DNA from: an uncultured Ectothiorhodospiraceae bacterium
Lineage (GTDB): Bacteria; Pseudomonadota; Gammaproteobacteria; UBA9214
Assembly (NCBI GenBank): GCA_947258845.1
Contig: CAMYJZ010000006.1
Coordinates: forward strand, 1 to 52,488
DNA length: 52,488 nucleotides
Direction: 5' to 3'
The notes beneath the pieces are model-generated. The model did not search any database. It worked only from the letters and a program-made list of their open reading frames with translations, and was not told where the DNA came from. Every line of letters starts with the position of its first letter. Positions within the stretch are counted from its first letter, which is position 1. The position numbers and the translations under genes were made by a program. Of the stretch, positions 35,025 to 42,937 are shown one piece after another.

Positions 35025-36033
35025 CCGGCACTGGCTGCGCATTCTGCTGTTGCTCGGCCTCGTGGCCGGCATTGCGCTGGCCGTTGCCTGGCGCAACCAC
35101 TTCGATGCCGCGGCACTGGAGACCTGGATCCACGAGGCCGGGATCATTGCACCGCTGCTGTTCATCCTGATCTACGCCGTAGCGGCCGTGCTGTTTCTCC
35201 CCGGCACGGTGGCGACCCTGGCGGGCGGCGCGCTGTTCGGGCCGGTACTCGGCACCCTCTACAACCTGATCGGCGCCACTCTCGGCGCCACCCTGGCCTT
35301 CCTGATCGCGCGCTACCTGGCATCGGACTGGATCACACGCAAGGCCGGTGGCCGCGTGAAACAGCTCATCAGCGGCGTCGAGCACGAAGGCTGGCGCTTC
35401 GTCGCCTTTGTACGCCTGGTGCCGCTGTTCCCCTTCAACCTGCTGAATTACGCCCTCGGCGTCACCCGCCTGCGGCTCTCCCACTACGTCATTGCCAGTT
35501 TCATCTGCATGTTACCGGGTGCGGCGGCCTATACCTGGCTCGGTTATGCCGGGCGGGAGGCACTCGCCGGCGGCGAGGGCATCATCCGCAAGGCACTCGT
35601 CGCCCTCGCCCTGCTGGCACTGGTCGCGTTCCTGCCACGCCTGATCGGCCATCTGCGTCACGGCCCCATGCTCGAGGTACAGGACTTGGTGAGATTGCGC
35701 GACAACGGCGGCGAATTGTGTATCCTTGATGTTCGCACAGCGGCTGATTTTGCGGGTGACCAGGGCCATATCCCGGGATCCCGCAACATCCCCGTCGAAG
35801 ACCTGCCGGCGCGCATGGGCGAACTGGCTGATTACGCCGACCTTCCGGTCGCCATCGTCTGCCGCACCGACAGGCGGTCCGCCAAGGCCGCGCTGCTGCT
35901 GACCAGGGGCGGGTTCAGCGATGTACACGTGGTACGCGGCGGTATAACCCGCTGGCATGAACTGGACCTGCCGGTGACGTACCAGCCGGACAACCACCAT
36001 TCAGCACCGGGGAAGGCTGTTAAACAGATATAA
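35014..36033 (+). CDS. TVP38/TMEM64 (VTT-domain) membrane protein fused to a rhodanese domain
   Basis: The N-terminal part (about 1-215) is a VTT/SNARE-associated-type protein: LFILIYAVAAVLFLPGTVATLAGGALFGP, in shorter pieces, then FVRLVPLFPFNLLNYALGVTRL and a final membrane span at LALLALVAFLPRL. The C-terminal part (about 230-330) is a rhodanese domain with ILDVRTAADFAG, GHIPGSRNIPVEDL, the catalytic loop IVCRTDRRSAKAA and VVRGGITRWHEL. The fusion has an active cysteine. Translation probably starts at the GTG at 35014 behind GGAG. Roles for the DedA/VTT superfamily include lipid scramblase-like activity; the rhodanese may sense or carry sulphur. Fused forms exist in proteobacteria. Confidence 0.88.
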   Translation: MNANRHWLRILLLLGLVAGIALAVAWRNHFDAAALETWIHEAGIIAPLLFILIYAVAAVLFLPGTVATLAGGALFGPVLGTLYNLIGATLGATLAFLIARYLASDWITRKAGGRVKQLISGVEHEGWRFVAFVRLVPLFPFNLLNYALGVTRLRLSHYVIASFICMLPGAAAYTWLGYAGREALAGGEGIIRKALVALALLALVAFLPRLIGHLRHGPMLEVQDLVRLRDNGGELCILDVRTAADFAGDQGHIPGSRNIPVEDLPARMGELADYADLPVAIVCRTDRRSAKAALLLTRGGFSDVHVVRGGITRWHELDLPVTYQPDNHHSAPGKAVKQI

Positions 36034-36099
36034 TAGGCAGATACTGTCAAACTGATTGCCTGTCATGTCTTCACTATCAACTATTCGGGAGTCATTCCA

Positions 36100-37008
36100 A
36101 TGAAAACAACATTCTTTTCACCATTCCTGCTGATGCTGCTGATACTGGCCTTGACGGGACAGGTCAGCCACGCGGACGAGGTCACCCTGGACCATGGTGA
36201 TATCACCCTCAACGCGCAGCTTGGCCTGGCGGATGGCAAGACCCTCAAGGACGGCGTGATCCTGATGACCCACGGGACACTGGCACACAACGGCATGGAG
36301 ATCATCCAGACCCTGCAGGACCTGCTGAATGACAACGGCCTGAACACCCTGGCCATCAACCTGGGCCTCGGGATCAGCGAGCGCCATGGCATGTACCCCT
36401 GCGAGACGCTGCACACCCACAAACACACCGACGCCCTGGACGAGATCGGCGCCTGGATCGGCTGGCTCAAGGGCCAGGGTGCCGACAACATCGTACTGCT
36501 CGGTCACTCGCGCGGCGGCAACCAGGCGGCCTGGTTTGCGAGCGAGCGCAAGGAGCCGGTGGTGAAGGCCGCGGTGCTGGTGGCACCCCAGACCTGGGAC
36601 GAGACCAGTGCCGCACAAGATTACGAATCACGTTACGGCAAACCGCTGGTACCGCTACTGGAAAAGGCCCAGGCCCGGGTCAAGGCCGGCAAGCCCGACA
36701 GCAAACTCGAGCACACGGACTTCGTCTACTGTGCCGATACCGAGGTGACAGCAGGCAGCTTCGCCGCCTACTACACGCCGGATGCGCGTTTCGACACGCC
36801 TTCCCTGCTGCCCGGGATCGGCATGCCGGTACTGGTATTCAGCGCCACCGAGGACACGGCCGTGACCGGACTGCCCGAAAAGCTTGCACAGCTGGAGAAC
36901 GCCGACCACGTCGAGCATGTCGCCATCGACGGCGCAGATCACTTCTTCCGGGACCTGTATGCCGAGGACCTGGTGGACGCCATGGTCGACTTTATCGGCC
37001 GGCTCTAA
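36100..37008 (+). CDS. Secreted alpha/beta hydrolase
   Basis: A 302-residue exported protein with a signal peptide ending at QVSHA, then an alpha/beta hydrolase fold. GVILMTHGTLAHNGM is the first strand and oxyanion loop, VLLGHSRGGNQAAWFAS carries the serine nucleophile, MPVLVFSATEDTAVTG the acid and DGADHFFRDLY the histidine. The family resembles DUF3530-like or short-chain esterases; substrate not known. A GGGAG ribosome site precedes the ATG. The gene is followed after 9 bp by a REP-like sequence. It is not overlapped with its neighbours, so it may be monocistronic. Confidence 0.82.
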   Translation: MKTTFFSPFLLMLLILALTGQVSHADEVTLDHGDITLNAQLGLADGKTLKDGVILMTHGTLAHNGMEIIQTLQDLLNDNGLNTLAINLGLGISERHGMYPCETLHTHKHTDALDEIGAWIGWLKGQGADNIVLLGHSRGGNQAAWFASERKEPVVKAAVLVAPQTWDETSAAQDYESRYGKPLVPLLEKAQARVKAGKPDSKLEHTDFVYCADTEVTAGSFAAYYTPDARFDTPSLLPGIGMPVLVFSATEDTAVTGLPEKLAQLENADHVEHVAIDGADHFFRDLYAEDLVDAMVDFIGRL

Positions 37009-37016
37009 TAATGGGG

Positions 37017-37040
37017 AAAAGGGGACATTCTGCTTTTTTA
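37017..37040 (+). repeat. GGGGACATTCTGCTTTTT repeat, copy 1
   Basis: AAAAGGGGACATTCTGCTTT starts 9 bp after the hydrolase stop. Related copies are at 39083-39108 (plus), 39354-39376 (plus, degenerate) and 39396-39417 (minus). Sequences of this kind usually accompany REP-associated (Y1) transposases, but no such gene is in the window. Confidence 0.8.
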
Positions 37041-37094
37041 TTTCGATCAGAAAATACAGCATGCATGTCGAATCAGCGATAGCCTGATCCGACG

Positions 37095-37718
37095 CTAGTC
37101 GCTGAAACCCTTGTCGCGCAGGATTGCCTCGATCCGGGCATGGTGCGCCGCCTCCCATTCATCCAGGGTCCGGGCGGCATCACTGGCGGCGCTTGCCTGC
37201 GCGGCCTCGAGGACCGTGTCCTGGCGGTCGGCCGGGACCACCACGATGCCCTCCTCGTCCGCTACCACGACATCTCCCGACACCACCTCCACCCCGCCGC
37301 AGTGCACGATCCCGTTCAACTTCCGGATTACCTGTTTTTCCCCGGGTATGGGAATCACACCGCGCGCAAACACCGGAAAGCCGGCCTCCCGTACCTCGGC
37401 GATGTCACGAATCACACCGTCGATGACGAAGCCGGCGATACCGCGGCGCTGGGCCACGGCGCACACGTTGCCGCCCGAAACGGCGTAATCGATATCCCCC
37501 GCCTCCACCACGATGACCGAACCGGGCGGGGCACGGTAGATCGCGGCATGCAGCATCAGGTTGTCACCTGGCGCACACTCCACCGGGTAGGCCGGTCCGG
37601 CTATGCGCGGGATCGGCTGCCACATCGGCCGGATGCCGATGTCCATGACGCGCTCGCGACCCATCGCGTCGGCAAGCGTTGTGGGTGAAAGGGTCTTGAA
37701 GGCGGTATAATCTGTCAT
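37095..37718 (-). CDS. RraA-like protein / HMG-CHA aldolase family
   Basis: The 207-residue protein belongs to the RraA/dimethylmenaquinone methyltransferase-like fold. The conserved segment is GIAGFVIDGVIRDIAEVREAGFPVF (given in parts), with the Arg-Asp pair of the RraA-type aldolases in GVIRD and the metal-binding acidic residue nearby, after GNVCAVAQRRG. Class II 4-hydroxy-4-methyl-2-oxoglutarate/4-carboxy-4-hydroxy-2-oxoadipate aldolases share these features. The GIIPIPGEKQV-like loop here reads ARGVIPIPGEKQVIR. No aromatic-degradation genes lie nearby, so the reaction is uncertain; RNase E inhibition (true RraA) is less likely because the protein is longer than RraA and has a helical C-terminal tail. 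Confidence 0.82.
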   Translation of the reverse strand: MTDYTAFKTLSPTTLADAMGRERVMDIGIRPMWQPIPRIAGPAYPVECAPGDNLMLHAAIYRAPPGSVIVVEAGDIDYAVSGGNVCAVAQRRGIAGFVIDGVIRDIAEVREAGFPVFARGVIPIPGEKQVIRKLNGIVHCGGVEVVSGDVVVADEEGIVVVPADRQDTVLEAAQASAASDAARTLDEWEAAHHARIEAILRDKGFSD

Positions 37719-37842
37719 GGTTGCTTACTCCGAGTTTTAACCGGTCATACAAATAACGTGCAACTTTTATACCGCACTAGTGTCTGGTCTTGAAGACGGG
37801 AAACCATAACATACTATGGCATGCACCCATGAGAGAAACGAC

Positions 37843-38154
37843 ATGACAATCCTTGGACAGGACCGCAACCCCGGGACCGAAGAAGACCACACCGGTCTCA
37901 TCCGGGTTGAGTGCTATGCCGGTCAGCGCGCGGCGGAGTCACCACGCCGCTTCTTTCTGGGCCGGCGTGAAGTCAAGGTAATGGAGATTATCGATCGCTG
38001 GCTCGATCCGGATTACAGCTACTTCAAACTGCGTGGCGATGACGCTGGTATCTACATCCTGCGCCATGATCGCACCACTGATACCTGGGAGATGACCCTG
38101 TACGACAGTGGCACACACGAGGGAAGCAGGCTCTCCACAACACGCGAGGCATAA
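37843..38154 (+). CDS. Conserved hypothetical protein, 103 residues
   Basis: The protein is not assigned to a named family. It begins MTILGQDRNPG and has a compact, probably all-beta core: GLIRVECYAGQRAAESPRRF, LGRREVKVMEIIDRWLDPD, SYFKLRGDDAGIYILRHD and TDTWEMTLYDS. The repeating antiparallel pattern and conserved RRF/GDDAGIY look like a real protein, and I recall similar short uncharacterised proteins in other proteobacteria. The start at 37843 is behind GAGA; an in-frame ATG lies at 37816. It stands between RraA-like and CheR-like genes and is followed by the latter after 71 bp. Confidence 0.65.
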   Translation: MTILGQDRNPGTEEDHTGLIRVECYAGQRAAESPRRFFLGRREVKVMEIIDRWLDPDYSYFKLRGDDAGIYILRHDRTTDTWEMTLYDSGTHEGSRLSTTREA

Positions 38155-38225
38155 AGCGTCGCCAGGGACTGTCAAACCGGTAATCGGCATGGCGGCCGGC
38201 TGCACACCTGTCCCATAATGCAGGC

Positions 38226-39059
38226 GTGAGCCTTGATCCTGACTGGATAGACTTTATCAAGTGGGCCCTGCCGCAGTTGCGCCTGCGCTGGGCCGGTTTT
38301 CGAAAGGTGAGTGATCAGGTGCAGAGGCGGCTCTACCGGCGCCTGCAAGCCCTCGACCTGACAGGCCCCGGGGCCTACCGCGACTACCTGCGGCAATATC
38401 CCGGGGAATGGCAGGTACTCGATACGCTGTGCCGCATCACTATCTCGCGGTTTTACCGGGACCAGGGGGTTTATGCGCTGCTTGCCGGACAAATCATGCC
38501 GGATCTCGCGCAACAGGCCACACGGGACAGGCAGGCACAGCTGCGCATCTGGAGCGCCGGCTGTGCCTCCGGCGAGGAACCCTATTCACTTTCAATCCTG
38601 TGGACACTGCAACTCGAACAGCGTTTTCCGGACGTGGCATTGGCCATCCTGGCAAGCGATGTCGATCGACACCTCCTCGGGCGTGCCCGCAGGGCCTGCT
38701 ACCCCTGGAGCAGTCTCAAGGATCTGCCGACCGCATGGCTCGAGGTGGCCTTCACGGAGTCCACCGCCGGTTACTGCCTGAAGGACAGATTCAGGCCGCC
38801 GGTGCTGTTGGTTGAACATGATGTACGCACGCCGGCGCCGGCCACGTCACTGCACCTGATCCTGTGCAGAAACCTGGTCTACACCTATTATGAACGGGAC
38901 CTGCAGCAGGAGATCACGGCACGGCTGCACGCCGCCCTGCGGCCCGGCGGCATACTGGTGCTCGGCAGCCACGAGACCCTGCCGGCCGGGGTGACCGGAT
39001 TTACGCCTCTGCCAGACAGGCACTGGATCTATACAAAAGCGCTCACCCGTTCACACTGA
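38226..39059 (+). CDS. CheR-type methyltransferase, orphan
   Basis: The 277-residue protein has an N-terminal CheR helical domain (about 1-90, ending TLCRITISRFYRDQGVYALL) and a SAM-binding domain with the glycine motif LRIWSAGCASGEEPYSLSIL, DVDRHLLGRARRACYP, and LILCRNLVYTYYERDLQQEI. CheR normally methylates glutamates of chemoreceptors, and has TxFFR in the N-terminal motif and NVLIYF in the late one; here they read ISRFYRD and NLVYTYY, so it is a divergent member. No chemoreceptor, CheA or CheB is in the window. GTG start. The target is unknown. Confidence 0.8.
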   Translation: MSLDPDWIDFIKWALPQLRLRWAGFRKVSDQVQRRLYRRLQALDLTGPGAYRDYLRQYPGEWQVLDTLCRITISRFYRDQGVYALLAGQIMPDLAQQATRDRQAQLRIWSAGCASGEEPYSLSILWTLQLEQRFPDVALAILASDVDRHLLGRARRACYPWSSLKDLPTAWLEVAFTESTAGYCLKDRFRPPVLLVEHDVRTPAPATSLHLILCRNLVYTYYERDLQQEITARLHAALRPGGILVLGSHETLPAGVTGFTPLPDRHWIYTKALTRSH

Positions 39060-39082
39060 AACAGCATCCCGCACCAAGCCAT

Positions 39083-39108
39083 AAAAAGGGGACATTCTGT
39101 TTTTTTCA
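39083..39108 (+). repeat. GGGGACATTCTGTTTTTT repeat, copy 2
   Basis: AAAAAGGGGACATTCTGTTT follows the CheR-like gene by 24 bp and precedes the CapA-like pseudogene. Together with the inverted copy at 39396-39417 it brackets the remnant. Same family as 37017-37040. Confidence 0.78.
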
Positions 39109-39137
39109 CGCTGCCTCGACCAAAGTACGGGAACCCG

Positions 39138-39350
39138 ATGAAACGCAGGGACTTCATCAAGTATTCCACGCTCGCGCCCCTGGCCGCGGCGCTGCCGCGA
39201 TCGACTGCTGCGTACTGGCCAACAACCACGTCCTGGACTGGGGCTATGCGGGACTCGAGGAGACCCTCTCGAGCCTGACCGGGTCGGAAATGACGTCCGT
39301 GAGCGCGGGTCGAACTGGCGGAAAATGCCGCACTGCAGCTGCGCTGGTAA
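39138..39350 (+). pseudogene. Decayed CapA-family (poly-gamma-glutamate capsule synthesis-like) gene remnant
   Basis: The remnant opens with a Tat-like signal, MKRRDFIKYSTLAPLAAALP (39138 onward). Thirty bases later, in another frame, comes VLANNHVLDWGYAGLEETL (from about 39212), the very recognisable CapA/PGA_cap segment, and then in the first frame RVELAENAALQLRW followed by a TAA at 39348-39350. An intact CapA-like protein would be over 350 residues; here about 70 codons in two frames remain, so large internal deletions occurred. The metallophosphatase-like core is missing. It cannot be functional. A GGGGACATTCTG-type repeat lies on each side. Confidence 0.8.
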
Positions 39351-39353
39351 ATA

Positions 39354-39417
39354 GAAGACAATCTGCTTTTTTCAGTCAGGAGCGCTGCAAGGGATAAAAA
39401 GCAGAATGTCCCCATTT
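39354..39417. repeat. Paired GGGGACATTCTGC repeats in inverted orientation (copies 3 and 4)
   Basis: AGAAGACAATCTGCTTTTTT at 39354-39373 is a degenerate plus-oriented copy, and AAAAAGCAGAATGTCCCCAT at 39396-39415 is the intact minus-oriented copy. Together they form a 64-bp palindromic unit, as in REP doublets, immediately upstream of the end of the Old Yellow Enzyme gene. Confidence 0.75.
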
Positions 39418-39425
39418 CCCCGGGA

Positions 39426-40499
39426 TTATTGCCCCAGAAAGGGATAATCGGTGTAGCCGTGTTCATCGCCGCCGTAGAAGGTATCCGGGTCCGGGGTATT
39501 GAGCGCGGCACCGCTGCTGAAGCGTTCGACCAGGTCCGGGTTGGCGATGTACAGGGTACCGAATGACACCATGTCCGCCGCGCCGGACTGAACGGCCTGC
39601 TGCGCCCGTGCCAGGTCGTATTTGCAGTTCGCCATGTAGTGACCCCCGAAGGCGGTGCGGACCTGGCTGTAATCGATGGAACTGGAACCCGTGATCATGT
39701 CGCTCTCCACGACGTGCAGGTAGGCCAGGTCGAATCCGCTCAATACACCGGCGGCATGATTAAACGTCGTCTGGGGGTCGCTGTCGTGCATGTCGTTAAA
39801 ATTGTTTTCCGGGGAAAGCCGCACCCCGACCCGGTCCGCCCCGATCTCTGCACAGACGGCTGTAGTTACCTCCTGCAGGAAGCGTGCACGGTTCTCAAGG
39901 GTACCGCCATAGGCGTCCGTCCGCTGGTTGCTACCATCGCGCAGAAACTGGTCAATGAGATAACCGTTCGCGGCGTGGATCTCGACACCGTCAAATCCAG
40001 CCTGCTGCGCGTTGCGCGCGGCCTGCACATATTGTTCCACGATGCCCGGGATTTCATCCCGATCCAGGGCCCTGGGCATCACGAAGGCCTGCATGCCCTC
40101 GTAGGTGACGGCCTCTCCGGCCGGCCGGATGGCGGAAGGCGCCAGCGGCAAGGCCCCGTCAGGCTGCAGCGAGGGATGGGAGATGCGGCCGACATGCCAG
40201 AGTTGCAGGAAGATGCGGCCCCCGGCTTCATGCACGGCCCGGGTGATGGCCTGCCAGCCTGCGACCTGCGCCGCGCTGTGGATGCCCGGCGTCGCCGGGT
40301 AGCCCACGCCCTGCGGTGAAATCTGGGTGGCCTCCGTGATAATGAGCCCGGCCGTGACCCGCTGCCGGTAGTACGCCACGTTCATGGCCTGCGGCACATT
40401 ACCTGCGGCCGCGCGATTACGGGTCAGTGGCGCCATGACAATACGGTTCGGCAAGGCCAGCCGGCCCACCGTAATCGGTGAGAAAAGGTCCGTACTCAT
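39426..40499 (-). CDS. Old Yellow Enzyme-type alkene reductase (NemA-like)
   Basis: The 357-residue FMN-dependent oxidoreductase begins STDLFSPITVGRLALPNRIVMAPL and contains RISHPSLQPDGALPLAPSAI, the substrate-binding HAANGYLIDQFL with His and Asn, and YGGTLENRARFLQEV. The late FMN motif is seen in SGAADMVSFGTLYIANPDLVERF (given for orientation) and the end YGGDEHGYTDYPFLGQ. These match NemA/XenA-class ene-reductases, which reduce activated alkenes, nitroesters or N-ethylmaleimide. The open frame continues 50 codons upstream, but MSTDLFSP is the family start. NAD(P)H-dependent stress detoxification is the likely role. Confidence 0.93.
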   Translation of the reverse strand: MSTDLFSPITVGRLALPNRIVMAPLTRNRAAAGNVPQAMNVAYYRQRVTAGLIITEATQISPQGVGYPATPGIHSAAQVAGWQAITRAVHEAGGRIFLQLWHVGRISHPSLQPDGALPLAPSAIRPAGEAVTYEGMQAFVMPRALDRDEIPGIVEQYVQAARNAQQAGFDGVEIHAANGYLIDQFLRDGSNQRTDAYGGTLENRARFLQEVTTAVCAEIGADRVGVRLSPENNFNDMHDSDPQTTFNHAAGVLSGFDLAYLHVVESDMITGSSSIDYSQVRTAFGGHYMANCKYDLARAQQAVQSGAADMVSFGTLYIANPDLVERFSSGAALNTPDPDTFYGGDEHGYTDYPFLGQ

Positions 40500-40688
40500 A
40501 TCCGGCAAACCTCCAATGGCTGCGTTTGATGCAGTCCGTCTTATCAACGGATTGACCAATACAGCAATACAGCTTTCCTGTATGAACGTGGTTAATCGTC
40601 GCACGTCAACTAGACTATCCATGCAGATACAGACCGCAGTATGGCACACGCCGGTCTGCTCACTCTACTCTGACAGGCGGAGGTCGCC

Positions 40689-41165
40689 ATGAGCATGAAA
40701 ATCGTATCTACGGCATTCGATCACAACGGTGAGATACCCGCCCCCTGCACCTGTGACGACCGGGATAGCTCGCCGCAGCTCTCCTGGTCGGGATTGCCGG
40801 CAGGCACGCAAAGCCTGGCACTGATCGTGGATGACCCGGACGCACCGGATCCTGCCGCACCCCGAATGACCTGGGTGCACTGGGTGCTGTACAACATTCC
40901 TCCCGAAACAACCGGACTGGAACAGGCGACGGACCGCGACACCCTGCCGACCGGCACACGGGAAGGCATCAACGACTGGGGTCGAACCGGCTACGGTGGC
41001 CCCTGCCCGCCAACCGGCCGGCACCGCTACTTCTTCAAGCTGTACGCCCTGGATAGCCTGTTGCCGGATCTCGGCAAACCTGAAAAGCCGGACCTCCTGC
41101 ACGCCATGGAGGGACATATCCTGGAACAGGCCGAACTCATTGGCACCTACCAGCGCGGCGGCTAA
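40689..41165 (+). CDS. YbhB/YbcL family phosphatidylethanolamine-binding-like protein
   Basis: The 158-residue PEBP-family protein starts MSMKIVSTAFDHNGEIPAPCTCD and shows the ligand-binding pocket strands SLALIVDDPDAPD, MTWVHWVLYNIPP and the signature GINDWGRTGYGGPCPPTG-HRY. The archetypes E. coli YbhB and YbcL have no assigned enzymatic activity; some homologues are described as Raf kinase inhibitor-like. No signal peptide is seen, so it is cytoplasmic. It diverges from the ene-reductase gene with 189 bp between starts. Confidence 0.9.
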   Translation: MSMKIVSTAFDHNGEIPAPCTCDDRDSSPQLSWSGLPAGTQSLALIVDDPDAPDPAAPRMTWVHWVLYNIPPETTGLEQATDRDTLPTGTREGINDWGRTGYGGPCPPTGRHRYFFKLYALDSLLPDLGKPEKPDLLHAMEGHILEQAELIGTYQRGG

Positions 41166-41273
41166 CCGTCTCAAGAACTCGTTAAGGAGTTTGTATCCAG
41201 TCTTGTATGCGGCCTCAACTGACCCTCGACCGGAAGCTGCACATACACAGTAAGTGAAGGCCTAAAATTATGA

Positions 41274-41588
41274 CTGGATCAGCACACTCCCATAACAGTC
41301 ACGCTTGATCCAGGTGAGTCGACAAACATACGATTTGATACGGACTGGATGGAAGGCCCCGACTCAACCTGCACGATCTCATGGGAATTCTCGGTCCGGG
41401 ATATATCGCTCGTGGACCCCGTAACACCGAACACCGTATCCGGCTCCTTCACGGGAGAGGTCAAACGCAGCAGCGGTGGATGTTCAATCACGGCTGAAGC
41501 CGCCATCGATCCCGTCTGGCTGTTACTGCCGGTTTTGATTGTCTTGTGTGGCCTCAGACTCCGTTACAAGAAAGTGGTTACTGGATGA
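41274..41588 (+). pseudogene. C-terminal remnant with JDVT-CTERM-like sorting tail
   Basis: From a TGA at 41271 an open frame runs without any plausible start: PITVTLDPGESTNIRFDTDW, then a Cys-containing beta region and VSGSFTGEVKRSS, ending in GGCSITAEAAIDP, a hydrophobic stretch (VWLLLPVLIVLCGL) and basic RLRYKK. The GGCS/T-x-DP-hydrophobic-basic tail is that of JDVT-CTERM proteins, which are processed by a dedicated membrane protease. The main body of the protein is missing, so this is a fossil or the displaced 3' end of a rearranged gene. The internal ATG at 41349 would yield only a 79-residue piece. Confidence 0.7.
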
Positions 41589-41614
41589 TAGATTCTCGAG
41601 GCACAACTCTCTAA

Positions 41615-42937
41615 TTACGGACCCGTAGCAATTTTAATCGTTTCATTTGTACGATCCAGATATACAATATTCACAATACCGGCAGCATCAACGGCGACTG
41701 AAGGGTCAGCACCCACATCACCGATGCTGTCAATGAAATACTGCCTCCATAATCCGTCCACATTGGTGATATATTTGAGATCGTAGTTCTGGTCCCTATA
41801 GGCAATATGAAGACGGTCTGCATTATCAATAGCCAACCCTACCTCTTCACCACCGATCCAGCTAAAACTGTCCAGCTGCTCTGCCTGCCAGAAGTCACCT
41901 GCTTTACGGGTCAGCATCAAGCCGAACTTCGTGGAATAGGCAATATAAATATTGCCAGCAGAATCCAGCGCAGGCGCTGCACCACAATTGCTGTCTTCTG
42001 CAACAATCTCATTCTGCCAGTTACCCCCCTGATTATTCATAAGGTGGATGTAGCATTTGATACCTCTTGTTACAAAGACGATATGCACCACTCCTGGCCC
42101 ATCGATCAGCATATCGATATCGCTGATTGATCCACTGGAGTATCCGACCAGGAACTCAATCTGCCAGTCGCCAGAAAGATTAGTTGCGTAATTCAACACT
42201 GTACCTGTTGAATCGTGGTAACTCTCGTAGGCAACATGCGCATAACCATTCGCATCGAGTTCAAGGGCATTGGTTCCGCCTACCCTGTCGGAAGAAATAT
42301 CAGTAATCCACACACCGGTCAGATCACTTGCATACATAAGGCGGTCATTGATGCCGTCGATATAACTGATGCTGTTGGCACCGGCCGAATCAATTTCGAT
42401 ATCAGTATCACCATAAATTCCAGCACCCTCATCAACTATTGAATACTTCCAGTCTGACGCATCCTTGTATGCCAGCATGACACCACTGGCGTTACGGTAG
42501 CTGATACGGGGCAGATTGCCGTTATCAAGAACCAGTGCAGGTTCTCTTCCGGAATCGATGGTATCAATACTCCAAGCTTCAACGCCTGGCGTAGTGACGC
42601 AAGCCTCATTGCTTTTACCCACACTACCGAGTGGGATTCTTATCGCATATACGACATAACAATACCGGGTGAGCGGCTCAAGCATCCTGTTCCTGCCACT
42701 GGTACTGCCAAGGTAATACACAACAGTGTCTTCACCATTGCGCACAAAACTGTAATTGGAGATTGTTTCCGGATGCGGTGTCCAGTCCAGGGATACTTCA
42801 CTTGGAGTGATTGCGCTGACACTCAGCGTCATAGTTTGCGGTGCTGCACTACCCCCGCCGCCACAGGCAACAACATATATCACGCCGATACCAGCAATCA
42901 TCAGGATGATGGGGCGTATCCATAGCTTCCTGCTCAT
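41615..42937 (-). CDS. Lipoprotein with fibronectin-like domain and beta-propeller-type repeats
   Basis: The 440-residue protein has a lipobox signal (IYVVACGGGGS, Cys at about 25), an FnIII-like domain (about 32-118: ITPSEVSLDWTPHPETISN; YCYVVYAIRI), and then seven or so repeats of a DSxGxPxIAY type: ALVLDNGNLPRISYR, IEIDSAGANSISYI, LELDANGYAHVAYE, MLIDGPGVVHIVFV, PALDSAGNIYIAYS, LAIDNADRLHIAYRD and VAVDAAGIVNIVYLD. Such repeats form propellers and are often surface-exposed. The function is not known. The gene is visibly AT-richer than its neighbours, which suggests acquisition. It ends 26 bp from the JDVT-CTERM remnant on the opposite strand. Confidence 0.82.
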   Translation of the reverse strand: MSRKLWIRPIILMIAGIGVIYVVACGGGGSAAPQTMTLSVSAITPSEVSLDWTPHPETISNYSFVRNGEDTVVYYLGSTSGRNRMLEPLTRYCYVVYAIRIPLGSVGKSNEACVTTPGVEAWSIDTIDSGREPALVLDNGNLPRISYRNASGVMLAYKDASDWKYSIVDEGAGIYGDTDIEIDSAGANSISYIDGINDRLMYASDLTGVWITDISSDRVGGTNALELDANGYAHVAYESYHDSTGTVLNYATNLSGDWQIEFLVGYSSGSISDIDMLIDGPGVVHIVFVTRGIKCYIHLMNNQGGNWQNEIVAEDSNCGAAPALDSAGNIYIAYSTKFGLMLTRKAGDFWQAEQLDSFSWIGGEEVGLAIDNADRLHIAYRDQNYDLKYITNVDGLWRQYFIDSIGDVGADPSVAVDAAGIVNIVYLDRTNETIKIATGP

